From Holophagae bacterium (GTDB taxonomy: Bacteria; Acidobacteriota; Holophagae; Acanthopleuribacterales; Acanthopleuribacteraceae), in the NCBI GenBank assembly GCA_029263455.1, contig JAJCXM010000003.1, forward strand, positions 124,001 to 188,000: 64,000 bases of DNA. The letters run 5' to 3'. Below the pieces are notes generated by a model. It was given only the letters and a program-made list of their open reading frames with translations. It was not told where the DNA came from and searched no databases. Shown piece after piece: positions 43,885-53,205 of this stretch; within the stretch, counting starts at the first letter, position 1, and each line of letters begins with the position of its first letter. The translations under genes were made by a program, and so were the position numbers.

Positions 43885-45342
43885 TTGGACAATTACCATG
43901 TTGCAGAGAAATTCGACAAGATCGGTTCATCGCTACTCGATCTGTTAAAAGAATACTACGGGGATCCGGGTTCTAAACCCGTGATTCAATACAAAAGCAA
44001 GTCCGATATTATTGCGGACTATCACCGCGAAACAGCACCTGACGATGGACGTCCACTTGAGGATGTCATTGAATCCTTCAAAAAAGATATTCTGCCCTAC
44101 AGTGTGCATACTTGGCACCCATACTTTTTGAATCAGATGTTCGCCGGTTCTTCCTTTCCAGCCATTATTGGAGATCTTCTAGCATCCATGATGAATCCCA
44201 CTTTGGCCACTTGGGAGATGTCACCTATTGCGACGTTAATTGAACAGAACACCGCGCAGTGGATGGCCCAAATCATTGGCATGCCAAAAGGAAGTAGTGG
44301 CATTTTCTTACCTGGTGGCTCACTTTCCAATCTGCTGGCATTAACTATCGCTCGCAATCGAGTGCTAGATCCCAATATCAGGGACTGTGGCTTAAGCGAC
44401 GAAAGGCGAGGCGCCATTATCTGCTCGGAAGCCAGCCATTACTCCGTGGCGGGTGCCGCGAATCTATTGGGCATTGGCCTAAATCAAGTCAAGAAAGTGA
44501 AAGTCAACAGACGGCAGGAAATGGACGTTGATCATCTGCAGGAAACGATACAGCAATGTAGAGATGAGAGTCTAAAGCCATTTGTTGTGGTCGCCACAAC
44601 AGGCATTACCGTTACTGGCGGGTTCGACCCACTTGGCGAAATTGCCGATCTTCTAAAAGACGAGGACATCCACTTGCATGTTGATGCAGCCTTTGGTGGC
44701 GGTATGGCGTTGACAGATCAACGTGAACATTTATTTGGTGGCATCCATCGTGCCAACTCATTAACCTGGGACGCTCACAAGTGGATGCACACACCTTTGA
44801 CCTGTTCGGTACTGCTGGTGCCCGATCCTGAGATTCTTGAAAAGACCTTTTCACAGAAAGCAGATTATCTGTTTCATCCACAACAGGAAAAACTCTTAGA
44901 TGATTTGGGTAAATCTACCCTGCTCTGTGGTAAGCGTTTTGACGCTTTGAAAATCTGGCTGCTGTGGAACACATATGGGACATCGCATTTCAGGGAAGTC
45001 GCCAACGAGCGTGTCGACTTAATGCGACAAATCAACCAAATAATCAAAGCGGACCCTGATTTTGTATCCGACTATGAAATGGTTTCACCCATCTTGTGTT
45101 TTACCTATCAGAATAGCCTGATCCAACAGCTAAAAGAACCAGAACGAACGCTATACAGTAATCGCATGCACCGATACGTTCGCGAATCGATTAAACATTC
45201 AGGCCGTGCCTTATTTAACATTACAAAACTTAACGGAAAAGATCAGTTCCGCATGGTGCTGATCAATCCACTCACCGATTTGAGTCACGTGCGCGTCTTG
45301 CTAGAAGACATCCGTAGCCAATGTCAGGCTTACTCAGAGTAA
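43885..45342 (+). CDS. Group II PLP-dependent decarboxylase (glutamate/aspartate/cysteine-sulfinate type)
   Basis: 485 residues from a TTG with GGAG about eight bases upstream. It is a type I-fold PLP enzyme. The internal-aldimine lysine is in LTWDAHKWMHTP (about residue 294), the PLP-phosphate loop is GGSLSNLLAL, and HVDAAFGGG contains the PLP-pairing Asp. HTWHPYFLNQMFAGSSFPAII near residue 78 is the substrate-side motif of this group (quoted in part: HPYFLNQMFAG). Substrate cannot be set from sequence alone; glutamate, aspartate and cysteine sulfinate are the candidates. It is a single gene, divergent from folP and convergent with ftsH. Confidence 0.9.
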   Translation: MDNYHVAEKFDKIGSSLLDLLKEYYGDPGSKPVIQYKSKSDIIADYHRETAPDDGRPLEDVIESFKKDILPYSVHTWHPYFLNQMFAGSSFPAIIGDLLASMMNPTLATWEMSPIATLIEQNTAQWMAQIIGMPKGSSGIFLPGGSLSNLLALTIARNRVLDPNIRDCGLSDERRGAIICSEASHYSVAGAANLLGIGLNQVKKVKVNRRQEMDVDHLQETIQQCRDESLKPFVVVATTGITVTGGFDPLGEIADLLKDEDIHLHVDAAFGGGMALTDQREHLFGGIHRANSLTWDAHKWMHTPLTCSVLLVPDPEILEKTFSQKADYLFHPQQEKLLDDLGKSTLLCGKRFDALKIWLLWNTYGTSHFREVANERVDLMRQINQIIKADPDFVSDYEMVSPILCFTYQNSLIQQLKEPERTLYSNRMHRYVRESIKHSGRALFNITKLNGKDQFRMVLINPLTDLSHVRVLLEDIRSQCQAYSE

Positions 45343-45346
45343 CGCA

Positions 45347-45416
45347 CAAAAACAGCTGATACCTGAGCGTAGTGATGCCAAGCTATGGGCTTTTCGCCCA
45401 CGCTTGGCTATCAGCT
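45347..45416 (-). terminator. Two-tier hairpin terminator after ftsH
   Basis: Nested stems: outer AGCTGATA at 45354-45361 with TATCAGCT at 45409-45416, inner GCCAAGC at 45377-45383 with GCTTGGC at 45402-45408, and a small GGGC/GCCC at the tip. On the minus strand the structure ends in GTTTTTG, so it terminates ftsH; in the plus direction it may also slow readthrough from the decarboxylase gene. Confidence 0.75.
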
Positions 45417-45426
45417 AATTACAATT

Positions 45427-47367
45427 TTAGGTCTGACCAAGTGGATTTGAATCCGGCATGATTCCTGGAATGTTCGATTCCTTGCTATCTTTTTCAGGTT
45501 TCAATTCGGGAGCTGGGCTCTCGGTTTCAGGCGTTCCAGGCCTTACGGCGGTGACATCATCACCAGCCATTAACTGTAGAACCTGCCATTCTTCCAGCGT
45601 CTCAATTTCCATTAGTTTGTCAGCCATTCTCTGCAGTGTTTCACGATGTTCGGTGATGATTTCGAGGGCACGACGTTCCCCATCATCGATCAACCTTCTC
45701 ACTTCAGCGTCCACCAATTCCGCTGTCTTTTCGGAAATATTCTGACTGCGGTTAAAGTCACGTCCCATAAAAGGCATTTCACTTGATTGGCGTAACGAAA
45801 CAGGACCAATGGCCTTGCTCATACCCAATTCACAAACCATTTGACGGGCGGTCTTGGTGGCCACTTCAATGTCGTTGCTGGCGCCCGATGTCGTTTGGCT
45901 CAAGAAGACTTGTTCAGCGATACGTCCACCCATCATGATCGCCAGTCGGCTTTCAAGGAAAGTGGCTGAATAGCTATGGCGGTCATCAAGTGGCAATTGC
46001 ATGGTCAGGCCCAAGGCACGTCCACGCGGAATAATGGTCACTTTATGGACGGGGTCGGCGTCGCCTACCTTGGCAGCCACTAGTGCGTGGCCAGATTCGT
46101 GAACGGCTGTCGCCCATTTTTCTTCTTCAGACAAGATAAGGCTGCGGCGTTCGGCGCCCATCATGACTTTGTCTTTTGCATCCTCAAAATCGTCTCGACT
46201 GACCATTCGCTTGCCTCGGCGCGCACCATAAAGCGCCGCTTCATTGACCATATTGGCCAAATCAGCACCAGAAAACCCAGGCGTACCGCGTGCAATGACG
46301 CTCAGATCCACATCGGGAGCAACTGGAACTTTTCGGGTGTGAACGCCCAAGATTTCTTGCCGTCCTCTGACGTCCGGCAGATCGACGACGACGCGACGAT
46401 CAAAACGGCCCGGACGCATGATGGCTGGATCAAGAACGTCAGGACGGTTAGTGGCGGCAATCAAAATGACGCCATCATTACTTTCGAAACCGTCCATCTC
46501 AACCAATAACTGATTTAGCGTTTGCTCGCGTTCATCGTGTCCGCCACCCATGCCCGCGCCACGATGACGCCCAACAGCGTCAATTTCATCGATGAAAATG
46601 ATACAAGGCGCATGTTTTTTGCCCTGGTCAAATAGGTCTCGCACTCGGGAGGCACCTACGCCAACGAACATCTCAACAAAATCCGATCCAGAAATTGAAA
46701 AGAAAGGAACATTTGCCTCACCAGCGGTTGCCCGAGCCAAAAGCGTTTTACCTGTTCCCGGAGGACCCATCAACAAGACACCTTTAGGGATCTTGCCGCC
46801 AAGTCTCTGGAACTTCTGTGGTTCTTTTAAGAACTCGATAATTTCGTGTAGTTCTTCCTTCGCCTCTTCGCAACCGGCCACATCTTTGAATGTGATTTTC
46901 TTTTGATTTGCGTTCAGCAATTTCGCTCGACTCTTGCCAAACATCATGGCTTTATTGCCACCTGCCTGCATTTGCCGTAGGAAGAATACCCATAAAACAA
47001 CGATCAAGGCGATGGGTAATACCCAACTCAACATTGTCAATACAACCTTTGTTGTCGTGTCATTGTCTACCTTGAGAGGGACATTCCATGCCAAAGCTTG
47101 CGGAATAAAGCCCTCGTAAAAAATATACTCTGCTTTAAACTTCTCAACTTTGGTGCCGTCAATCATTTGCGGTTCATGAAAAACACCTTCAACCGACTCT
47201 GCTGAGACTTTAAGTTCTTTGATAAGTTTTTGTTCTCCAAAGCGGACAACATCATTAAAACCAACATCAGCGGTCGATCCACTGTTTTTACCTAAGCTGA
47301 ATAATAAAAGGACTAAGGCCATAAAGACCAAAACCCACATCAGCAAAGAACGAAACGTACTATTCAA
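45427..47367 (-). CDS. ftsH: ATP-dependent zinc metalloprotease FtsH
   Basis: 646 residues. Two membrane helices (8-25 and 109-130) flank a periplasmic domain. The AAA+ domain has Walker A GPPGTGKT (201-208), Walker B FIDEID (near 258-263), and the second region of homology [20 protein letters not shown] (quoted in part: [16 protein letters not shown]). The zinc-protease motif is HESGH (423-427), with Ser and Gly in place of the usual Glu-Ala-Gly spacing but still HExxH. It degrades membrane proteins and controls LpxC in enterobacteria. ATG at 47367; tilS is upstream in the same direction, the common tilS-ftsH order. Confidence 0.97.
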   Translation of the reverse strand: MNSTFRSLLMWVLVFMALVLLLFSLGKNSGSTADVGFNDVVRFGEQKLIKELKVSAESVEGVFHEPQMIDGTKVEKFKAEYIFYEGFIPQALAWNVPLKVDNDTTTKVVLTMLSWVLPIALIVVLWVFFLRQMQAGGNKAMMFGKSRAKLLNANQKKITFKDVAGCEEAKEELHEIIEFLKEPQKFQRLGGKIPKGVLLMGPPGTGKTLLARATAGEANVPFFSISGSDFVEMFVGVGASRVRDLFDQGKKHAPCIIFIDEIDAVGRHRGAGMGGGHDEREQTLNQLLVEMDGFESNDGVILIAATNRPDVLDPAIMRPGRFDRRVVVDLPDVRGRQEILGVHTRKVPVAPDVDLSVIARGTPGFSGADLANMVNEAALYGARRGKRMVSRDDFEDAKDKVMMGAERRSLILSEEEKWATAVHESGHALVAAKVGDADPVHKVTIIPRGRALGLTMQLPLDDRHSYSATFLESRLAIMMGGRIAEQVFLSQTTSGASNDIEVATKTARQMVCELGMSKAIGPVSLRQSSEMPFMGRDFNRSQNISEKTAELVDAEVRRLIDDGERRALEIITEHRETLQRMADKLMEIETLEEWQVLQLMAGDDVTAVRPGTPETESPAPELKPEKDSKESNIPGIMPDSNPLGQT

Positions 47368-47422
47368 GAAGTCCCTCCATCATTCACAAGGCGTACATTC
47401 TAGCCCATCATAGCCGAGCTGG

Positions 47423-48706
47423 CTACGCGAGAGACGGGTCCCGGATCAGTTTCTCGATCCAAAACGCCCTCTCATCGTCACACGTCCATTGAATTGAGCA
47501 AGAAGTGTTCCGACCTGGATCTAACAAATCAAGTAAATGCCAAATATGCTTTCCCACCGACAACTCCGGCAACCGGTCTCGCACTCGGTGAGGGACCTGA
47601 AGCTTTCGCATTCGGTCGCGCCACCTTCGAGGACACGTTTGCGCGCGTCGCAGGATGCCGCCTTGTGTCTGCAATATACTGGATACAGGCTTTAAAGTTT
47701 CATGGTCAGGGTCAATCAGGAAGCGACAGCCCAGCCATTCAGTCCACTCATGTAACACCACTGGAACGTCACTATCATCACCATCAAACACACCTTTTAG
47801 GCCATCCACGTCACAATACAACCATCCCTTTTGGCATCGGTAACGCCCGCATTGTTCACTCTTGAGCCAACTCATCAGCTGATTCACTTGGCGGAAGTGT
47901 GGTTTAAACGCCGGGTAACTGCGCCAGAATGACTTTAAGATAAAAGGCCAAAGGTAAGGTCGTGCCTGGGCGATCACCGTTCGATACAACAAATCGTCTG
48001 CAAAACCATTGACCAGATATCCGTCGGCTTCATCTTGTAGTTGAGATTGCAGCCAATGCCACTCAGATACCCACTCTGAAATACGTGTTTCAGGCTGTTT
48101 GTGGATGGCCGCCAGCGCAGGTAGAACATGATGCCGGATCCAAGTACGGTGTTGGCCGTTGCCATTGTTTGCAGGGTCCAAGCAATGGGGAACCTTAGCC
48201 ATCCGAGCGTGCTCCAAGATGGTCGCTTTAGCAATCGAAAGTAGCGGTCGTGCACGACCTCTACTAAGCGCCTTCATGCCAATGGAACCGTCAATTCGGG
48301 CACCACGAGCCAAAGCCATCAATACGGTCTCAGCTTGGTCCATTTCATGATGGCCCAAGAGAATCCATTCTTGAGCCTGTTTTTGGCTGTTCAGATAGTC
48401 CCTTCGAAACTTGCTCGCCTCAAATTCGAAGTTGCCATCTTGGTGCTGATAATGGCCTACCATCAGCGGCAACTCGTGCTGACCACAATAGGCCTCTACC
48501 AGAGCTAAGGATTGATCTGCGAAGGGGCCCGTTTGGTGGTGAATGTGCGCAACTCTTAGCGATTGATGGCGCGCTAAACGCCTGACCCCATCTAACAACA
48601 CCATGGAGTCAACGCCGCCGCTAACCGAAATCAGGAAACCACCGGCATTCATATAGGGCTCGTTTCCTAATATGGCATGTAACTGTTTCAGGAAATTGGT
48701 TTTCAT
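47423..48706 (-). CDS. tilS: tRNA(Ile)-lysidine synthase
   Basis: 427 residues. It converts the wobble C of tRNA-Ile(CAU) to lysidine so that AUA is read as isoleucine. The PP-loop SGGVDSMVLL is at residues 29-38, HIHHQTGPFADQS follows, and LGHHEMDQAETVLM is the second nucleotide-binding block. The C-terminal half (about 200-427) is less conserved, as usual. ATG at 48706 overlaps the folC stop (ATGA). Confidence 0.93.
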   Translation of the reverse strand: MKTNFLKQLHAILGNEPYMNAGGFLISVSGGVDSMVLLDGVRRLARHQSLRVAHIHHQTGPFADQSLALVEAYCGQHELPLMVGHYQHQDGNFEFEASKFRRDYLNSQKQAQEWILLGHHEMDQAETVLMALARGARIDGSIGMKALSRGRARPLLSIAKATILEHARMAKVPHCLDPANNGNGQHRTWIRHHVLPALAAIHKQPETRISEWVSEWHWLQSQLQDEADGYLVNGFADDLLYRTVIAQARPYLWPFILKSFWRSYPAFKPHFRQVNQLMSWLKSEQCGRYRCQKGWLYCDVDGLKGVFDGDDSDVPVVLHEWTEWLGCRFLIDPDHETLKPVSSILQTQGGILRRAQTCPRRWRDRMRKLQVPHRVRDRLPELSVGKHIWHLLDLLDPGRNTSCSIQWTCDDERAFWIEKLIRDPSLA

Positions 48707-50034
48707 GGCTGTGAAGGATCACCAAGCCTGCGCCCGTATGATGCATTGGTTTCGCGGACGTAGAGATTCTCATTCAAAGCCTGGTCGATCATATATGCGG
48801 AACCGGCAAGCACAAGCACAGCTGAAAGTGGAACTCGCTCTTTCATCATCAAGAACGCTTTGCTAGCGTCTTGCTCTACGTCAACCTGAACCTGGCACTG
48901 CTTCAGTTCTGCTTGGATGCAGAGAGGGTCAACACCTGCATAAGAAGCCGAGGTAATCATGACGCTTTGGGGTTTTAACTTCAAAAGCGGCAATAGGACA
49001 TCGGTAGCCGAACGGCGCCGGGAAATGCCGATCAAAAGGTGCAACGGACGACCCTTACACTCCAATTGTATTCTTTGGGCCAGGGCTGTCATCTTATCCG
49101 CATTATGTGCGACATCAATAACGATGTTGGGAGCAATCCACTGAAATCGGGCTGGCGGTTCCGGAACGCTCAAAACCGTCTCGTTGTCTATTTTTAGCTC
49201 TGGATCAAAATGACAAGCAACTTGCGCAGCAAGGGCCAAGTTTTGGCATTTGTATTCAGGTTCAAGGCCCCAACTCCGGAATTGACGAACGATGTGCTCG
49301 TTGGTCGTCAACAATTTGCCTTTTTGGTCGTTCACAATTCGCTCTACAAAAGGAGCGCCTTCACCCGTTACCCCCGAAAAGAATGGAACCCCGCTTCGCG
49401 CGACAGCAGCCTTTTCGAGGCAACGCTGCCACCAAGATACACCTAATGTTTTTGGATGATCTTGACCCACATTGGTAAGCACACAAGCTACAAACGGAAG
49501 CGCCATCAGCGGGGCATACCTCCCACCGGCACCTACTTCCATCACTGCCCAATCCAATTTATGTTGCTCAAAGGCAATCAGGGACATGAGGATGCCAAGC
49601 TCGGCGAAACTCAATACTTGATTCTTGCCTTGACGGATATGGCTCTCTTGGATGGGACGCAGTTTTTCCCAATAGATTTCCGCAATTTCTCGGTGACTGA
49701 TGGCTTCGCCGGCAATTCTAATGCGTTCTGCATAGTCAAAAACGTGGGGTCCGGTCCAAGATCCGACTTGATGCCGTTGAGACAGGAAATGTTCCAAGGC
49801 GACGGAATGTGAACCTTTTCCGTTGGTGCCAGTCACTAGAATAAGTTTACATGGATGGCCTTGCGGCCAAAGGCGCTCAAACTGAGTTCTCAGCAAATGG
49901 ATTCTGGTTAGCTTTCGGGCAACCCATGACGGGTGATAAATCTCGTCGAGGGCTGAGAGATACGACGGCTCAAAGTCGTTTATTGATTGGATCTCTGAGG
50001 GACGCAATGGCCAACAAGGTGATTGGAATTCCAC
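48703..50034 (-). CDS. folC: Folylpolyglutamate/dihydrofolate synthase
   Basis: 443 residues from a GTG. It adds glutamates to folates and may also make dihydrofolate. The ATP loop is VTGTNGKGS, with GSWTGPHVFDYAERI and LDWAVMEVGAGG after it, and VLTNVGQDHPKTLG as the Mur-ligase-type metal site. The C-terminal ligase domain has IDVAHNADKM. It is coupled to tilS downstream. Confidence 0.94.
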   Translation of the reverse strand: MEFQSPCWPLRPSEIQSINDFEPSYLSALDEIYHPSWVARKLTRIHLLRTQFERLWPQGHPCKLILVTGTNGKGSHSVALEHFLSQRHQVGSWTGPHVFDYAERIRIAGEAISHREIAEIYWEKLRPIQESHIRQGKNQVLSFAELGILMSLIAFEQHKLDWAVMEVGAGGRYAPLMALPFVACVLTNVGQDHPKTLGVSWWQRCLEKAAVARSGVPFFSGVTGEGAPFVERIVNDQKGKLLTTNEHIVRQFRSWGLEPEYKCQNLALAAQVACHFDPELKIDNETVLSVPEPPARFQWIAPNIVIDVAHNADKMTALAQRIQLECKGRPLHLLIGISRRRSATDVLLPLLKLKPQSVMITSASYAGVDPLCIQAELKQCQVQVDVEQDASKAFLMMKERVPLSAVLVLAGSAYMIDQALNENLYVRETNASYGRRLGDPSQP

Positions 50035-50116
50035 TTAACTCTGACCTCTATCCTGGACGGCGCCGCTCGTCAAACCCAGTCCATTTTTGGCACACGACCG
50101 TCCAAACAAAACACAC

Positions 50117-51289
50117 TTATTTCACCGGACGATCACACGCCTGAATTCCTTGGTCTACTAACGCGACTAATTCAGCGTTTGCTTCTTCATCATTCATCAA
50201 AATTTCGCGGGCTTTGACAAAGTTGGCCCGTGCTTCATCTGCTTGGTTCAGCCGTAGCCATAAGGTTGCAATGCCCACAAGTTGGTCAACATTGATCGGA
50301 TTCTCTGATCGAATCAAAGTTTCACAGTATTTGGCAGCCTCAATGTCGAATGCATGATTGCCCCGATTCGCGAGGTAAACAAAATAATTCTCCAAAGCCG
50401 ACATACTGAAAGCGGCCTTATCCAAATAATTGACCGTCAGATTAACGTATGACTCTTTATTGTCCGTCGCGCGGGCCGTATCCATGCCAATCGACCAAAG
50501 GTACCCATGGGAAGGTGCTAATTTTAAACCCTGATTTACGGCTTTCATGACATCGTTGTATCGGCCCATCGCGTAAAATGCACGCGCGCTGCCATGTAGA
50601 GCTATCAGTTTTTGTTGCAAGAAATCTTGGGAGGCATACATTGATTTTGCCACCTGGACAGCTTCCGGATATTTGGCGGCCAACAACAATTGATCGAGTA
50701 AAACGCTGGCTATTTCGGGGTCGCTCACATCCAAGCTATGGGCTTTATTCAGCAATGCTAAGTCTGCGTCACCTAACTTGTCGCCGCTATCTAATGCGGT
50801 TTTGACCAAGGCAAAAGTGCTCTGGGCACAGCCTTTGCCTAATTGATCGGCTTTCTCAAAGATCTTAATCATGTCTGAATCAGTCATAGAAATGAGAGGT
50901 TTGATCAAACAGCAGCGGCCGCGGTACAAGAAATAGGCTTTGGCAAACATGACGTCAAAATCGTCGGGAAACTCTTTGTCAGCGGCAAGTAATAACTCCT
51001 CTAAGTTATCCTCTATTAACACTATTCTGCGTGGGTCCTCGCTTTCAGCTTTCGCACGAGCCTCAAGCACCGTTTCTTTTTCGCCCAGGTTCTTCAAGAA
51101 AAAAGAACGCCATAAGACTTGTTTAACATGTTGATCGACTAACATGATCGTATAATCACGTACATCCTGAGCCGTCATCTCCTTGGCCATACGGTCACGA
51201 AGTTGAATGGCTTTACCAATTTGGCCGGTGGTGTTGGGTTGACAAAAAGCCATGACTCCCCAAAGCCAAACTATCCAAAATGTGCGCAT
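50117..51289 (-). CDS. Exported helical-repeat (TPR-like) protein
   Basis: 390 residues from ATG 51289, which has AGGAG five bases upstream; a longer in-frame start has no such site. A signal peptide (about 1-18, ending VMAFC) suggests export; the Cys is at a place where a lipoprotein box could end, but the box is not convincing. The rest is helical with TPR-like pairs (FYAMGRYNDVMKAVNQGLKLAPSHGYLWSIG in part: AMGRYNDVMKAVNQGLKLAP; LRLNQADEARANFVKAREIL). Function unknown. It is divergent from the pilin-like gene. Confidence 0.7.
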   Translation of the reverse strand: MRTFWIVWLWGVMAFCQPNTTGQIGKAIQLRDRMAKEMTAQDVRDYTIMLVDQHVKQVLWRSFFLKNLGEKETVLEARAKAESEDPRRIVLIEDNLEELLLAADKEFPDDFDVMFAKAYFLYRGRCCLIKPLISMTDSDMIKIFEKADQLGKGCAQSTFALVKTALDSGDKLGDADLALLNKAHSLDVSDPEIASVLLDQLLLAAKYPEAVQVAKSMYASQDFLQQKLIALHGSARAFYAMGRYNDVMKAVNQGLKLAPSHGYLWSIGMDTARATDNKESYVNLTVNYLDKAAFSMSALENYFVYLANRGNHAFDIEAAKYCETLIRSENPINVDQLVGIATLWLRLNQADEARANFVKAREILMNDEEANAELVALVDQGIQACDRPVK

Positions 51290-51361
51290 GCTCTCTCCTG
51301 TCCCTAAAAGCATAATTCTAGACTAATAATGAAAGAGATGACGTCAATACCGTGCAAAAGT

Positions 51362-51375
51362 TGTGATCAGTCACA
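51362..51375. promoter_or_regulatory. CRP/FNR-like palindrome upstream of the pilin gene
   Basis: TGTGATCAGTCACA is a perfect TGTGA...TCACA inverted repeat with a 4-base centre. CRP sites have a 6-base centre and FNR sites a 4-base one, so the half-sites are CRP-like and the spacing FNR-like. Its centre is about 61 bases before the predicted start site, a normal activator position. Confidence 0.4.
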
Positions 51376-51393
51376 CAAAAATCATGACTTAGC

Positions 51394-51423
51394 TTGACCT
51401 TTGCTTCTGCACATAGGTAGATT
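51394..51423 (+). promoter_or_regulatory. Promoter of the pilin-like gene
   Basis: TTGACC (51394-51399) and TAGATT (51418-51423) are separated by 18 bases. The start would be near 51430, giving a leader of about 26 bases before the ATG. Confidence 0.5.
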
Positions 51424-51455
51424 AGGAGTATGTCCTAGAGAAAGGTCTACCTATC

Positions 51456-51899
51456 ATGCAAAATCGTGGCTTTAGTCTTATCGAACTGATGCTGGTAATT
51501 GGAATTATTGGAATTATCGCTGTTTTTGCAGTTCCGATGATGAGTTCAAACCGTTGTCGCGCAGATGCGGCGGAAGTCCAAAGCTGTATCACTGACTCGT
51601 CGATTCGACTGGAAAACTACCGGACCAATCACGGAAAATACCCAGCAAGCGCAACCGTTATCGCAGATTTGGGTTATGCAGATCTGGATTGTGGTAACCA
51701 TTATCGCGGTGTCATCGTGACCTCCAACACTCAATACGCCATTCGTTATAGTGACTTGCAAGACAAATTAAATTGCAGCACCGATCCTGGCGACGACGAG
51801 TGGGTGATGATCAACACATCTCCGCAGATTTATCACACCAAGAACCCTTATAGTAGCGAAGTTGATACTGTTCCTTCTGGAGGACTATCCTTTCCGTGA
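51456..51899 (+). CDS. Type IV pilin-like protein (prepilin)
   Basis: 147 residues with a class III signal: NRGFSLIELMLVIGIIGIIA, where cleavage falls between Gly5 and Phe6 and the +5 residue is Glu. The hydrophobic helix (about 8-27) is followed by a small globular domain with a PilE/PilA-like layout (ADAAEVQSCITDSSIRLENYR) and four cysteines. ATG 51456. It may be a minor pilin, a type II secretion pseudopilin or the major pilin. Its stop overlaps the next gene start (GTGA). Confidence 0.88.
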   Translation: MQNRGFSLIELMLVIGIIGIIAVFAVPMMSSNRCRADAAEVQSCITDSSIRLENYRTNHGKYPASATVIADLGYADLDCGNHYRGVIVTSNTQYAIRYSDLQDKLNCSTDPGDDEWVMINTSPQIYHTKNPYSSEVDTVPSGGLSFP

Positions 51900-52363
51900 C
51901 CTTCGACCAACAATTTAGGTTCTTATTCTACAATCCCATTTTTCTTTTTATTTGGGGTTCATGTTGGGGTTCGTTTTTAAACGTTGTCTTTTACCGCTAC
52001 CCTTTGGGAAAGTCGGTCGTTCGGCCCGGTTCAGCATGCCCAAACTGCAAAAAAACGATTGCTGGCTACGATAATGTACCCGTATTCGCATGGTTCTGGT
52101 TGCGGGGTAAATGCCGATCTTGCCATAACAAGATATCCGCGAAGTATCCCCTTTTCGAAGCCTTATTCGGATTGATTTTTGTCGTTCCCTTTTTCATTCA
52201 TTTCGGTGAAATGTGGGCAGGACTTTCTCTCGGCTTTTTATTTGCGGCATTGTCCGCCACCATTATGTTGCTGAAGAACTGCGGTAAAGCGCCTTGGTAC
52301 CTGTGGACCGTTCTAATCCTCGCGACCATTGCATATGGATTCCAATACTTCGGCCGTCCCTAA
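51896..52363 (+). CDS. Prepilin-peptidase N-terminal domain protein, catalytic domain absent
   Basis: 155 residues from a GTG. It matches the N-terminal (DiS_P_DiS) domain of PilD-type prepilin peptidases: GSFLNVVFYRYPLGKSVVRPG, the zinc pairs Cys48/Cys51 and Cys73/Cys76 around YDNVPVFAWFWLRGKC, and ISAKYPLFEAL. PilD is about 250-290 residues, and the A24 peptidase domain with its two catalytic aspartates should follow; here only about 60 residues of helix remain, without a D...GxGD pair. The DNA downstream is the tail-to-tail ymdB gene, so no frameshifted remainder is seen. It overlaps the pilin gene by 4 bases. Confidence 0.8.
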   Translation: MTFDQQFRFLFYNPIFLFIWGSCWGSFLNVVFYRYPLGKSVVRPGSACPNCKKTIAGYDNVPVFAWFWLRGKCRSCHNKISAKYPLFEALFGLIFVVPFFIHFGEMWAGLSLGFLFAALSATIMLLKNCGKAPWYLWTVLILATIAYGFQYFGRP

Positions 52364-53158
52364 TACGGATTCAATTTTGAGACAGCGGCCACTTTTGGCA
52401 TCTATGTCGAAAAAGCATAGGCCCATCCGAGGATCGTTCTTAGCCACATCAAAGGGCCTACGCATCATGTCCAAGAACCCTTCGATTACGGGTTCACGCT
52501 TCATACCAATCACACTGTCATAGGGACCGGTCATACCCAAATCTGTGATGTAGCCGGTCCGATTGTCTAACAAACGAGCGTCCGCAGTTGGAACATGAGT
52601 ATGAGTTCCCCAAACGACCGAGACACGACCACTAAGGAACCAACCCATAGCCATCTTTTCGGACGAAGCCTCGGCATGCATATCCACTAAAATAATATCA
52701 GCCTCGCCTGCAATGTCTTCGAGCCAGGCATCCATAGCGCGAAATGGGCAGTCGTAATTTTTCATAAAGACACGACCTATTGGATTAACAACTGCCACTC
52801 GAAAGCCTGACGATAAAGTCTCAATCACCGACGTTCTTCCTGGTGTGTTGCCCGGGAAGTTTAAGGGCCGAACAATATGTTCCGCGTCATCAAGCCAAGT
52901 CTCGAAGCCCCGTTTGTCGTAGATGTGGTTACCCGACGTCATACAATCGACGCCAGCCCTTAAAATCTCGTCATAGGCATCTCGTGTGACACCGAATCCA
53001 CCTGCTGCATTCTCAACGTTGGCGACCACTAAATCGATGTGACGCGCCTCTCGCAGCGGCTGGACCCATTGTTTGACCAACTGGCGACCAGGTCTACCAA
53101 TTACGTCGCCAATGGCTAAGACACGAATTGTTTCTTCCATCTGCATGAACTGCTGCAT
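52313..53158 (-). CDS. ymdB: YmdB-family calcineurin-like metallophosphoesterase
   Basis: 281 residues from ATG 53158 with GGGAG six bases upstream. The family motifs are AIGDVIGRPGRQ (first metal Asp), NVENAAGGFGV, TSGNHIYDKRG, VDMHAEASSEKMAMGW, VVWGTHTHVPTADAR and GMTGPYDSVIGM. Members hydrolyse 2',3'-cyclic nucleotides and act in RNA turnover or biofilm switching in Bacillus. It overlaps the peptidase-domain gene by 51 bases, tail to tail, and lies after 6S RNA. Confidence 0.93.
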   Translation of the reverse strand: MQQFMQMEETIRVLAIGDVIGRPGRQLVKQWVQPLREARHIDLVVANVENAAGGFGVTRDAYDEILRAGVDCMTSGNHIYDKRGFETWLDDAEHIVRPLNFPGNTPGRTSVIETLSSGFRVAVVNPIGRVFMKNYDCPFRAMDAWLEDIAGEADIILVDMHAEASSEKMAMGWFLSGRVSVVWGTHTHVPTADARLLDNRTGYITDLGMTGPYDSVIGMKREPVIEGFLDMMRRPFDVAKNDPRMGLCFFDIDAKSGRCLKIESVLGTAEVLESICNGRED

Positions 53159-53205
53159 GCATCACTCCCTCGTGATTTTATCTATCTACCAAACCAGCAT
53201 TAATA

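Noticed and set aside
47411-47425. Short TAGCC/GGCTA inverted repeat at the tilS end
   Set aside because: A 5-base stem overlapping the tilS stop, with no T run, is too weak to call a terminator.
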